In this document: in pieces, positions 23,729 through 31,835 of the stretch | Layout: every line of letters begins with the position of its first letter | Position numbering within the stretch: the stretch's first letter is position 1 | From: Alkalicoccus luteus | Lineage (GTDB): Bacteria; Bacillota; Bacilli; Bacillales; Salisediminibacteriaceae | Length of the DNA: 64,000 nucleotides | NCBI GenBank assembly: GCA_052061695.1 | Contig: JBPZEY010000004.1 | Direction: 5' to 3' (one strand) | The notes under the pieces: generated by a model | Database searches by the model: none | What the model was told of the DNA's origin: nothing | The model's input: only the letters and a program-made list of their open reading frames with translations | Position numbers and translations under genes: made by a program

Positions 23729-25327
23729 TTATAAAAACAACGGCAGCAGCTGGGACGTCAGCGTAACGAAAACGAGCGCAAACGGATAGGCTGCTGCATA
23801 GGCGACCGCGGCGTCATCGGTTGAGACAAGTTTGTTCAGCACACCGAGACCGGGCGTGCTAGTCATGCCGCCGCACAAGGAACCGAGGGCGTGCACAGAG
23901 CTCATCCGCAGCAGCTGCCAGGCGACGAAAAAGCCGATCAGCATCGGCACAATCGTAATGAGTGCCCCTGCGGCAATAACCGTCAGTCCCTGCTCTGCTA
24001 CCGTATCGACCAGCCCTTCCCCTGCTGTCGTTCCGGCACCAGCTAAAAACAGAACTAGTCCCAGATCCCGGATCACCTGATTAGACGGCTGAAAGAAGCG
24101 GGCGCGGATCGGCCCGAGCCTGCCGAAATGGCCAATGATTAACGCAATGATCAGCGGGCCGCCGGCTGCTCCGAATGACACGGACTGCTCTCCCGGAAGC
24201 GGCAGTTCGATCATGCCTGCCAGCACGCCTAATAAAAGAATCAGGCTGAGCGAGAGCAGGTGCACGTTTGTAACAGGAAGCTTTCGTCTGCTGAACAGCT
24301 TCTCCACTTCTTCCACACGGTCCTCGCTGCTGACTACCGTCAGCACGTCTCCTGCTTCCAGCCGCCAGCCCGGATGCTGATTAAATTCAAAGCCGCCTCG
24401 CTCTACGCGTGTAACAGTCACACCGTAGCGGCTGCGAAGTCCGAGCTCACGCAGGCTTTTGCCAATTAAATCCTCTGCTCCGACTGTTACCTTTCTTAAT
24501 TCAACCCGGTCGGCGCTGATAAAGGAATCGTCGCTTTCTTTTCCGAGTTCATCCCTGACCCGCTCCAGATCCTCCTTTAATCCGACCGTTACCAGTTTGT
24601 CCCCCTTCATAATCACCGTGTCGCTCAGGCTGATAATGTTCCGGGTGCCGCGGATGACCCGGCTGACAACGGCCGACGTACCGCGCCCTGCTTTTAATTC
24701 TTTCAGCGTTCTGCGGTGCGCCGATTCACTCGTCACCTCAATCATCATCACTTCCGGTGACTGTCTGCTCCGTTTTGGGCCAGACTTTTGCTCTAGCTCC
24801 TGCATCAAATTGATGCGAAACAGCTTCGGAAACAGCTGCACGAACAGGACAACCGCCAACACCCCTACCGGGTACGCAATCCCGTAGCCGACCGAAGCTG
24901 CCCCATCACCCGTGGCGTCGATCGCCGCAGCAAGTCCCGGCGTACTGGTGAGCGCTCCGCTCATCATGCCGACGGCGAGCGCTTCCGGCAGATCAAACAG
25001 CGCCGCTACCGCCATCGTTACAGCGGCCGCAACTACGATAATCAGCATCCCGATCAGTCCATACTGCATCCCGGATGTTCGCATCATACGGAAAAATCGC
25101 GGGCCTGCCTGCAGTCCGACCGCTGCGATAAACAACGTCAGCCCAAGGTTTTGGACGGTTTCCGATACTTGATAGCCATAGTGACCGAAAAACATTGCCG
25201 TAAAGAGAACGGCGCTCAGTCCCAGGCTAATTCCTTTTATATGTGCTTTCCCGAGCACAGAGCCGATAAATAATATCGTAAACAGAAGAACGAGCGGTTC
25301 TTCCAGCAAATGTTGAATGACTGTCAT
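23729..25327 (-). CDS. AspT/YidE/YbjL-family transporter with two RCK_C domains
   Basis: 532 residues from MTVIQHLLEE, with GGGAGG 9 nt upstream. The layout is the AspT/YidE duplication: about five membrane helices (residues 10-170), two cytoplasmic RCK_C (TrkA-C) domains (about 195-265 and 280-350; for example LKAGRGTSAVVSRVIRG and SLRELGLRSRYGVTVTRV), then a second membrane half (355-532). Each half has a GGMTSTPG-like motif (MSGALTSTPGLAA and CGGMTSTPGLG). Characterised relatives exchange aspartate for alanine or are uncharacterised; the substrate here is unknown. Its position near secreted peptidases would suit an amino-acid carrier. Confidence 0.85.
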   Translation of the reverse strand: MTVIQHLLEEPLVLLFTILFIGSVLGKAHIKGISLGLSAVLFTAMFFGHYGYQVSETVQNLGLTLFIAAVGLQAGPRFFRMMRTSGMQYGLIGMLIIVVAAAVTMAVAALFDLPEALAVGMMSGALTSTPGLAAAIDATGDGAASVGYGIAYPVGVLAVVLFVQLFPKLFRINLMQELEQKSGPKRSRQSPEVMMIEVTSESAHRRTLKELKAGRGTSAVVSRVIRGTRNIISLSDTVIMKGDKLVTVGLKEDLERVRDELGKESDDSFISADRVELRKVTVGAEDLIGKSLRELGLRSRYGVTVTRVERGGFEFNQHPGWRLEAGDVLTVVSSEDRVEEVEKLFSRRKLPVTNVHLLSLSLILLLGVLAGMIELPLPGEQSVSFGAAGGPLIIALIIGHFGRLGPIRARFFQPSNQVIRDLGLVLFLAGAGTTAGEGLVDTVAEQGLTVIAAGALITIVPMLIGFFVAWQLLRMSSVHALGSLCGGMTSTPGLGVLNKLVSTDDAAVAYAAAYPFALVFVTLTSQLLPLFL

Positions 25328-25508
25328 AAGCGTATCCTCCCACTCCCGTTTGTCAGTGCTGTACCCGTTCGCACCATCTTTCAAGCGGTAGGATCGTACT
25401 GGAACTTAACTTGAATTTTTAGAATGTTATTGCTAATTTTAGGTCGATTATGCCATGATGAGCCTTGTACTCTGGTACATATTTCAAAACAAGGAGGATG
25501 AATGTGTG

Positions 25509-26060
25509 ATGAAGAAATGGTTCGTAACGTTCACCAGCGCTGCTCTCATCGGTTTTGGAGGTATGTCTGCGGCTCACGCCGATCACGAAGAAGGTACAGT
25601 AAACTGCGGGGATTTTGAAACAGGTCAAGAGGTCTGGGAGTTCTGGGAGTCGCATGACTACAGCTCTGAGAATGACCCGGAAGGCCTTGACGGCGACAGT
25701 GACGGCGTTCCATGTGAAAGCCTGACGCTTGATGCCGGCCTCGAACAAACATTTCTTGACCATGACGCCGCTATGACAGGCGAGAATGGTGAAAATGGAA
25801 ATGGCGAAGGCGAAGGAACTGAAGGAACGAACAACAACGGCAACAATGAAGAAGCCGAAGAAAACCATAACAATGACAACAACAACGATCACAACGACGC
25901 GGATAACAACGCAAACCATAATGACAACAATCACGACGATGAAGGAAACGAAATGCCTGCAACGGCTACTTCCTACCCGACTCTCGCGCTGATGGCTCTG
26001 CTTGCAGCAGGTGCCGGCGGCATGATGCTCATGCGACGCCGCACTACAGCCACTGAATAA
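25509..26060 (+). CDS. surface protein with excalibur calcium-binding domain and PATATSYP sorting-type tail
   Basis: 183 residues from MKKWFVTF (an in-frame GTG lies one codon earlier); AAGGAGG is about 11 nt upstream. Parts in order: a signal peptide ending AAHADHEEG; an excalibur domain (about residues 30-70) with VNCGDFETGQEVWEFW and DGDSDGVPCE; a very hydrophilic linker of Asn, Asp, His and Glu (about 90-145); then MPATATSYP, a hydrophobic helix and an RRR tail. That ending has sortase-substrate architecture with a non-canonical motif, so covalent wall attachment is likely. A protein at 38725-39618 ends with the same PATATSYP. Function unknown; calcium binding is inferred. Confidence 0.82.
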   Translation: MKKWFVTFTSAALIGFGGMSAAHADHEEGTVNCGDFETGQEVWEFWESHDYSSENDPEGLDGDSDGVPCESLTLDAGLEQTFLDHDAAMTGENGENGNGEGEGTEGTNNNGNNEEAEENHNNDNNNDHNDADNNANHNDNNHDDEGNEMPATATSYPTLALMALLAAGAGGMMLMRRRTTATE

Positions 26061-26067
26061 AAAAATG

Positions 26068-26104
26068 AACCGCCTTCCGGATTTTTCAGGAAGGCGGTTT
26101 TTTA
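26068..26104 (+). terminator. terminator after the excalibur protein gene
   Basis: AACCGCCTTCC pairs with GGAAGGCGGTT (11 bp), followed by TTTTTA, 7 nt past the stop. Confidence 0.88.
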
Positions 26105-26299
26105 CTGGTTACAGATTAAACACGATCGCTCTCATTCCGATTTTACTGTTAACAAGGATCGAAACTCCTTATGTGAGTCAGCGAATTACTTTATTCCTAT
26201 TTTTATTTTCCATAAAAAGATCAACACTAAACTTTCTGAATATACACACTTTCCTCACATTTTTATCTTATTATGGAACGAAAAGAGGGAGGGATCCAG

Positions 26300-28282
26300 A
26301 TGGAACATCATCAGGGACACGAGCATAACCACCAGCCAGCAAATCACGCAAATCATCTGAACGATTTTAAACATCGATTTTATGTCTCAGCTGCAGTTAT
26401 GGTACCAATCCTTGCCCTTTCTCCAATGATTCAGGAGTTTTTAGGGCAAAACTGGCGCTTCCCGTTTGATATGTATATTCTTTTTCTTCTATCTAGTTTT
26501 GTGTACTTCTACGGGGGCTGGCCGTTCTTAAAAGGAATAGTAAGTGAAATGCGTGATCGGAATCCAGGAATGATGACGCTGATTTCCCTGGCCATTTCTG
26601 TCGCCTATTTTTACAGCACAGCCGTTGTATTTGGCGTTCCGGGACATGAAATGTACTGGGAACTCTCTACCTTAATCGTAATCATGCTGCTTGGCCATTG
26701 GATTGAAATGAAATCGATTGCCGGCGCCTCCAGCGATTTAGAGGAACTCGTCCGTTTCATGCCTTCCAGCGCCCATTTATTACAAGAAGACGGGACAACC
26801 GTCGAAGTGAAAGCTTCTACTCTCACTCCGGGTCAGCGTGTCCTTGTAAAACCTGGAGAAAAAGTTCCGGTAGATGGAACCGTTGCACAAGGCAGATCTG
26901 ACGTGGATGAATCAGCAGTCACTGGTGAATCGGTTCCTGTTTACAAAGAGGCTGGGGATTCTTTAATCGGAGGCTCGATTAACAGTGAAGGTGCGTTAAC
27001 TGTGGTCGTTGAAAAAACCGGCCAGGAAAGCTATTTGTCCCAGGTAATTAAATTAGTCCAGGAAGCACAGGAATCGAAGTCCCGGACACAGGATCTGGCA
27101 AACAGAGCGGCTAAATTTCTTTTTTATGTCGCCGTTATCGCCGGAGTACTAACCTTGTCTGGATGGCTTGCTGCCGGGTTTTCGACTAACTTTGCGATAG
27201 AACGAATGGTAACCGTTATGGTTATTGCATGTCCGCACGCATTGGGACTTGCTGCCCCGCTTGTAACGGCGGTTTCTACCTCCCTCTCTGCTAAAAAAGG
27301 ACTTTTGATTCGCAATCGGACCAGCTTTGAAGAAGCAAGATATCTGAATGCCGTGCTATTCGATAAAACCGGCACGTTAACAAAAGGTGAATTTGGAATT
27401 ACGGATGTCATAGAAGAACATGCGGACAGAAAAACTATTTTGTATTACGCATCCTCACTGGAATCCTCCTCTGCTCATCCAATTGCCCAAGGAATTGTGC
27501 GTTCTGCGGAGGAAGAAGGAATCAATTACTCCCCTCCTGAAGAGGTCGATTCGTTAACGGGAAAAGGATTGAGCGGCCGGATTCAAGATAAACAAGTTCT
27601 TGCAGTCAGCCCCGGTTATATGCGTGAAAATAAGGTCTCTTTCCATGAGGCTACTTTTCAGCAATTATCCTCTGAAGGGAAAACGGTCATTTTTCTCATT
27701 GTTGATGATGTGTTATACGGGATGATCGCACTTGCTGATCAAGTGCGCGAGGATTCCAAAGAAGCAGTCCGGATCTTGCATCAAATGGGAATCGAAGCCA
27801 TGATGGTTACAGGCGATAATCGAACCGTCGCTCAATGGGTCGGCAAGGAACTTGGACTAGATCAGATCTATGCAGAAGTTCTCCCTCATGAGAAAGCAGA
27901 AATTGTGGAACAAGTTCAAAGAGCTGGTAAGAAAACCGCGATGACAGGCGACGGGGTGAACGATGCTCCTGCGCTAGCCGTTGCTGATTTAGGTATCGCC
28001 ATTGGAGCAGGCACAGATGTCGCGGTTGAATCAGCAGATGTGGTACTTGTCCGCAGCAACCCTTTAGACGTTGCAGCGCTGATCAGACTCTCCCGCTCTA
28101 CTTACCGAAAAATGATTCAAAATCTTTGGTGGGCAGCCGGATATAATATCATCGCCCTGCCTCTCGCTGCCGGCATACTTTATCAAGCAGGTATATTGTT
28201 AACTCCAGCGGTGGGGGCTGTGTTAATGTCAGTCAGCACTATAATCGTTGCAATTAATGCCAAACTGTTAAAATCCGAATAA
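26300..28282 (+). CDS. copB: copper/silver-exporting P-type ATPase, CopB type (P1B-3)
   Basis: 660 residues from MEHHQGHEHNH, with GAGGGAGGG upstream. Instead of a CxxC domain it has a short His-rich N-terminus, and the metal-site motif in TM6 is CPH (ACPHALGLA), the P1B-3 signature for Cu2+/Cu+/Ag+. Also present: actuator TGES, phosphorylation site DKTGTLTKG, hinge MTGDGVND, and the C-terminal helices WWAAGYN and MSVSTI typical of CopB. It pumps metal out across the membrane. Codon use is visibly more A/T-rich at third positions than in flanking genes, hinting at horizontal gain. It stands alone, with its own terminator. Confidence 0.9.
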   Translation: MEHHQGHEHNHQPANHANHLNDFKHRFYVSAAVMVPILALSPMIQEFLGQNWRFPFDMYILFLLSSFVYFYGGWPFLKGIVSEMRDRNPGMMTLISLAISVAYFYSTAVVFGVPGHEMYWELSTLIVIMLLGHWIEMKSIAGASSDLEELVRFMPSSAHLLQEDGTTVEVKASTLTPGQRVLVKPGEKVPVDGTVAQGRSDVDESAVTGESVPVYKEAGDSLIGGSINSEGALTVVVEKTGQESYLSQVIKLVQEAQESKSRTQDLANRAAKFLFYVAVIAGVLTLSGWLAAGFSTNFAIERMVTVMVIACPHALGLAAPLVTAVSTSLSAKKGLLIRNRTSFEEARYLNAVLFDKTGTLTKGEFGITDVIEEHADRKTILYYASSLESSSAHPIAQGIVRSAEEEGINYSPPEEVDSLTGKGLSGRIQDKQVLAVSPGYMRENKVSFHEATFQQLSSEGKTVIFLIVDDVLYGMIALADQVREDSKEAVRILHQMGIEAMMVTGDNRTVAQWVGKELGLDQIYAEVLPHEKAEIVEQVQRAGKKTAMTGDGVNDAPALAVADLGIAIGAGTDVAVESADVVLVRSNPLDVAALIRLSRSTYRKMIQNLWWAAGYNIIALPLAAGILYQAGILLTPAVGAVLMSVSTIIVAINAKLLKSE

Positions 28283-28311
28283 TTGATCTCTGTGCACCTC
28301 TACTATAAAGA

Positions 28312-28349
28312 AACCGGCGGTTGAATAAGTTCAACAAGCCGGTCTTTTT
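28312..28349 (+). terminator. terminator after copB
   Basis: ACCGGC...GCCGGT with an inner GTTGAA/TTCAAC pair makes a long hairpin, followed by CTTTTTC. Confidence 0.82.
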
Positions 28350-28406
28350 CATCTGCTTTTGACTACGATCAATCCCGCGGCTAGCAGTATGTATGTTGTA
28401 CTCCTT

Positions 28407-28601
28407 TTACGAATGTCTCGTCTGTTCCCGGACGTCGAGGGCAATTTTCAAAATGTACAGCAGAATGAGCAGCTTCGTCACTTCCACGATGCCGTTAAAA
28501 AAGCCCGGACTGTAAAACAGCAGCGCCGTGTGAGGGATAATGACGTTGATCATTACCGCCATTAAAAGCAGCACGATAAATGCAATGAGAACACGGTGCA
28601 T
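28407..28601 (-). CDS. small membrane protein, two predicted helices
   Basis: 64 residues from MHRVLIAF, with a near-perfect AAAGGAGG 7 nt upstream, which is the main support that it is real. Two hydrophobic helices (about residues 4-22 and 33-52) surround a short loop with PHTALLFYSPGF; the tail is charged (DVREQTRHS). No family is recognised. It stands between copB (convergent) and tenA, 78 nt after the latter's stop. Confidence 0.65.
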   Translation of the reverse strand: MHRVLIAFIVLLLMAVMINVIIPHTALLFYSPGFFNGIVEVTKLLILLYILKIALDVREQTRHS

Positions 28602-28679
28602 CAAATTCCTCCTTTCAGAAGGCATCATACACGCGCGCCCCATTGACTGTCCATCTCACGCCGGATAACCATTCGTTCG

Positions 28680-29354
28680 TCAGGCTTTCATCGGCCACAT
28701 CGTCTGATGATACGCCATATCCCAGAACATATACTCAAACCGGGTCGTGTTCAGAAAGATCGTTTCCAGCTTCTGAAGTTCGGCTTCGGAGCTGTCCGCT
28801 GTTAACTCGTCCAAAAGATCGATACACCACTGTGCGGTTTGTGCAAACTCCTCTGAGCTGTACATACGGATCCATTCTCCATAGAGCGGATGATCGGCAG
28901 CGCCTGGTATAACCGCCAGTTCGCGCCCTATTTCCCAATAGCTCCACGCGCACGGAAGCAGGGCGGCGACAAGATCACTAAGCGAGCCGTTTTGACCGAC
29001 GTGCAGCATATAGTGCGTATAGGCGAGCGTCGTCGGTGAAGGCGATGCTTCCTCCAACTCCTGCTCGGTGATGCCGAACTTCTTGGCGTATTCGCGGTGC
29101 AGTTCCATTTCATCATTCATCGTGACATCGAGCAGCTTTGCAAATCGTCCCATCGTCTCCACGTTCGTTGCCTTGGACGCCCCAATCGCGAACAGCTTGG
29201 CATACTCAATTAAGTACAGATAGTCCTGTACCATGAAAAAGCGGAATTTCTCTGGATCGAGCGTCCCTTCTCCCATCTCTGTCACGAACGGATGCTGGTG
29301 GTTTTCCCGCCAAATCGGCTGCAGCTTTTCGTGTAATCTTTCACTGAATCTCAT
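28680..29354 (-). CDS. tenA: aminopyrimidine aminohydrolase / thiaminase II
   Basis: 224 residues from MRFSERLHEK, with AAGGAGAG 9 nt upstream. TenA motifs: FVTEMGEGTLDPEKFRFF, QDYLYLIEYAKLF, active-site Cys in LLPCAWSYWEIG (about residue 135), and Glu near FEYMFWDMAY. TenA hydrolyses aminopyrimidines from decayed thiamine so the HMP part can be salvaged. A TPP riboswitch and terminator precede it, so it should be made only when thiamine pyrophosphate is low. It appears to be the only protein gene under that switch in the window. Confidence 0.93.
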   Translation of the reverse strand: MRFSERLHEKLQPIWRENHQHPFVTEMGEGTLDPEKFRFFMVQDYLYLIEYAKLFAIGASKATNVETMGRFAKLLDVTMNDEMELHREYAKKFGITEQELEEASPSPTTLAYTHYMLHVGQNGSLSDLVAALLPCAWSYWEIGRELAVIPGAADHPLYGEWIRMYSSEEFAQTAQWCIDLLDELTADSSEAELQKLETIFLNTTRFEYMFWDMAYHQTMWPMKA

Positions 29355-29420
29355 GTCAACCACTCTCCTTATTCGTTTATCACCAGCTGCCGAGAGCTTT
29401 ATGAACCTGATCCGGTGCAC

Positions 29421-29449
29421 AAAAAAACTTCTTCCCAACAGGAAAGAAG
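29421..29449 (-). terminator. riboswitch-linked terminator before tenA
   Basis: On the minus strand CTTCTTTCC, loop TGTT, GGGAAGAAG, then seven T. It lies between the TPP riboswitch and the tenA start, as expected for transcription attenuation. Confidence 0.85.
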
Positions 29450-29490
29450 CGCGTTTCGGCATATGAAAAGAGAAGAATGAACTCTCTCTA

Positions 29491-29593
29491 TACGCCGCGT
29501 CTTCCCTCCGCTAGTACGAACTAGATCAGGTAATTAAGGGTCGAGACCTCGTCTCTCTCAGCCGGCGTTCAGCTCCCCCAGAGCGGTGCGTTA
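29491..29593 (-). promoter_or_regulatory. TPP riboswitch (THI element)
   Basis: The minus strand carries GGGGGAGCTGAACGCCGG, CTGAGAGAGA, GACCCTTAATTACCTGATCT and GCGGAGGGAAG in the canonical order of the thiamine pyrophosphate aptamer. The P3 arm is short. It controls tenA. Confidence 0.93.
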
Positions 29594-29647
29594 CGTATTT
29601 CCTTCTTTTTACCATAGCGGATGCTCATTTGCAACTGGTCCGATCTA

Positions 29648-29711
29648 CAAAAAAACAGCCCTCCGGCTGCCTCAAAAGGGGGGGTGAAGCAGCCTGGAGA
29701 GAGCTGTTTTG
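29648..29711 (-). terminator. terminator after xynA
   Basis: On the minus strand AACAGCTCTCTCC-GGCTGC pairs with GCAGCC-GGAGGGCTGTT across a C-rich loop and runs into seven T. Confidence 0.8.
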
Positions 29712-29712
29712 T

Positions 29713-30921
29713 TTACCGTTCGTCCATCATGCGCCAGAAGGCGGGTTTAACGCGGTAGTTTTCATCAAATACGAATGGAGCGTCGATGCCGGTGCCGCTG
29801 TACTGCTCGGCACGATCATCGAGCCATGTGTGGTTATCGGCGATGCCCCAGAACGTCACGCTGCTGATGTCAGCGTCGAGCTCTTCATACAGGGAGAATA
29901 TTTCTCCGAAGCGTTCAGCCTGCTCGTCGTAAAGGCTGTCCGGAATCTCGTCATACGTTGCATAGGCGTTATCCGGCGGCCATCCGTACAGGCTGACGTC
30001 GAGCTCTGTCACCTGATTGTCGAGCCCCAGTTCCGTAAAGAGCTCGAAGGAGTCCCTGGTATCTTCAATCGAAGGCCAGCCAATTTGAATATGTGCCTGG
30101 TGACCGATGCCGTCCACCGGCACATCGTCCTCCAGCAGATCCGTAACCAGATCATACAGGTCGTCCCGCTTGGAAGGAACTTCTGTGTTGTAGTCATTTA
30201 AGTAAAGCATCGCATCATCTCCAGCATGCTCACGCGCTGATTCAAATGCTGTTTTGATGTAGTCCGTGCCGGTAATCTGATACCAGGCGGTTTCACGCAG
30301 ACCGCCGCCGTCATCAATTGCTTCATTTACGACATCCCAGGCGGTGACAACATCTTTATAGCGATCTACTACGGTTTCAATATGTGTGTCGAGACGCTCC
30401 AGCAGCAGCTCTTTGTTTGCTGCCCGCTTCGCCTCATCGGTTTCATCCACCATCGGGCTGCCGTCTTCATCCAGGAAGAACCAGTCCGGTACCTGATTGT
30501 GCCAGACGAGCGTATGGAAGCGGAGCTCCATGTCATGCTTTCTGGCAAAGTCAGCGATCCGGTCTGCACCTTCCCAATCCCAGACGCCCTCCTCCGGCTG
30601 AAGGGAAATCGGCTTCATCGCATTTTCAGCAACAATGCTGTTGTAGTGGTGCTTCAGAATCTTCCCCTGCTTGCCGTTCAGCTGCCAAGGTTCCACCGCT
30701 GCTCCGATCGGAAAGGAATCACTGAATCTGTCTGCCATTGACTGCACCTGCCAAGCGTGAGGCTGTACGTTACCGTTGCCCATCTCCCCTTCTCCGAAGA
30801 TTCCGCCTTTCGGTGGTCCCTGCTGTCCTTTTCCCTGTGCCGCAGCTGAACCTGCTGCTGCTCCTGCCAGCAGTGATACCGCCAGACCGGCAGCTGCCGT
30901 ACGTTTCCAAAATGACTGCAT
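29713..30921 (-). CDS. xynA: secreted endo-1,4-beta-xylanase, GH10
   Basis: 402 residues. A signal peptide ends near residue 28 (SAAAQG), then comes a short Gly/Pro/Gln spacer and one GH10 barrel (about 60-400). Acid/base Glu200 is in WDVVNEAIDD and nucleophile Glu306 in VTELDVSLYG; the substrate motif WHNQVPDWF is intact. It cuts xylan backbones outside the cell (EC 3.2.1.8). There is no binding module or S-layer domain. The surface is strongly acidic, consistent with salt-tolerant enzymes. GGGAGG lies 8 nt before the ATG; the promoter overlaps a cre-like box. Confidence 0.95.
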   Translation of the reverse strand: MQSFWKRTAAAGLAVSLLAGAAAGSAAAQGKGQQGPPKGGIFGEGEMGNGNVQPHAWQVQSMADRFSDSFPIGAAVEPWQLNGKQGKILKHHYNSIVAENAMKPISLQPEEGVWDWEGADRIADFARKHDMELRFHTLVWHNQVPDWFFLDEDGSPMVDETDEAKRAANKELLLERLDTHIETVVDRYKDVVTAWDVVNEAIDDGGGLRETAWYQITGTDYIKTAFESAREHAGDDAMLYLNDYNTEVPSKRDDLYDLVTDLLEDDVPVDGIGHQAHIQIGWPSIEDTRDSFELFTELGLDNQVTELDVSLYGWPPDNAYATYDEIPDSLYDEQAERFGEIFSLYEELDADISSVTFWGIADNHTWLDDRAEQYSGTGIDAPFVFDENYRVKPAFWRMMDER

Positions 30922-30982
30922 TCCATTTCCTCCCTTTATTCCGTATTTTTGTAGAAAAGAAATACTTTTCTAACTATCCTCT

Positions 30983-31011
30983 ATTATAATAGCGCTTACA
31001 TTGTTTGTACA
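30983..31011 (-). promoter_or_regulatory. xynA promoter overlapped by a cre-like site
   Basis: On the minus strand TGTACA (31011-31006), 17 nt, TATAAT (30988-30983). The 15-mer ATGTAAGCGCTATTA (31001-30987) between and over these boxes matches the cre consensus except at one position. CcpA binding here would block the promoter when good sugars are present. Confidence 0.7.
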
Positions 31012-31202
31012 CTGAATAAACTATCTATTCTGAAAAAAGATTCTATAGCCCTTGTTTTTTATAGGTATTTCATCGATAGCTGCAGGCTCGCTTCGTGCCT
31101 ATTTCCGGTTATTTGGTTTTTCTTTCCGTCCGAAGGGGTAAAGAAACTAAAATATGAAAAAATGTGGTCAAACGCCACATTATCTTACTAGGAGGGATGA
31201 AC

Positions 31203-31472
31203 ATGGAACAAAAGCTGCAGACGCTGGAAAAAGAAGCAACAAAGCTTCAGGACCGGATCCGGGAATACAAGGTGCAGATTTCCGCTGTAATGATGACAAG
31301 TTGCGCTCATCGTTCCCGCGAGCTCGCCCAGCGCTCCGTTAACGAACTGTCCGATCTCCGACTTCAGGTACGACAGAATGAGTCCCGGCTCAATCAGGTT
31401 TTCCGCGAAAAGCAGTCTCTCCAGCGGACACTGCTGGACCGCCTTCACCCGTCCGGAATAAAACGTATCTGA
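31203..31472 (+). CDS. small coiled-coil hypothetical protein
   Basis: 89 residues from MEQKLQTLEKE, with GGAGGG 7-8 nt upstream. Nearly the whole length is predicted helical with a heptad pattern of Leu, Val and Ile among Lys, Glu, Arg and Gln (KLQDRIREYKVQISAV, then LRLQVRQNESRLNQVF). There is no membrane segment or signal peptide. I do not recognise the family; it could be a scaffold or partner protein. Confidence 0.6.
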   Translation: MEQKLQTLEKEATKLQDRIREYKVQISAVMMTSCAHRSRELAQRSVNELSDLRLQVRQNESRLNQVFREKQSLQRTLLDRLHPSGIKRI

Positions 31473-31509
31473 CTTCCTGCTTACTCCCCAACAGAAATCA
31501 TACTTACAG

Positions 31510-31542
31510 CTGTCCAGCGATGTCGCCGCGGGGCAGTTTTTT
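31510..31542 (+). terminator. possible terminator after the coiled-coil gene
   Basis: CTGTCC pairs with GGGCAG around an inner GCGA/TCGC hairpin, followed by six T. The outer stem is only 6 bp. Confidence 0.5.
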
Positions 31543-31600
31543 CGTTGCAGCATTTACTTTTGAGCCTGCAGCCTGGCCCTCCTGCTGCCTCTGATGAAAA

Positions 31601-31773
31601 GTTATTGCCCGAAGCTTCCAACTTTTCATCCTGAGGCTAAACTTTATCATCCTTCCTCCCAAACTTATTATTCTCAGGCTGAAACTTATGTTTGCTATCA
31701 TTCTCCGTTCGTCATAGCGAATATTTTATCATTCTTCCCCTTAATCTTTTCATTCTCAACCCTCAACTTATTA
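31601..31773 (-). repeat. copy B of the 21-nt-period intergenic element
   Basis: On the minus strand, units begin at 31773, 31752, 31731, 31691, 31670, 31649, 31628 and 31607: intervals 21,21,40,21,21,21,21, exactly those of copy A at 17893-18080. The long unit holds TTCGCTATGACGAACG (one difference from copy A) and is followed by TGATAG in place of TAATAA. A hand count over the first 82 aligned positions gives 58 identical. The copy lies in a gene-free interval between two terminators. Confidence 0.75.
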
Positions 31774-31804
31774 TCCTCCGGCCGCCGTAATCAATTTCTC
31801 CAGC

Positions 31805-31832
31805 AAAAAAGCCGGCATTTAACCGGCTTTTC
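31805..31832 (-). terminator. terminator after the MerR-family gene
   Basis: On the minus strand AAAAGCCGG, short loop, CCGGCTTTT and further T, 4 nt past the stop. Confidence 0.85.
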
Positions 31833-31835
31833 CGC

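Noticed and set aside
31504..31701. A 65-codon minus-strand frame through repeat copy B
   Set aside because: It reads through periodic units and out of them into unrelated sequence, has no ribosome site, and overlaps a probable terminator.
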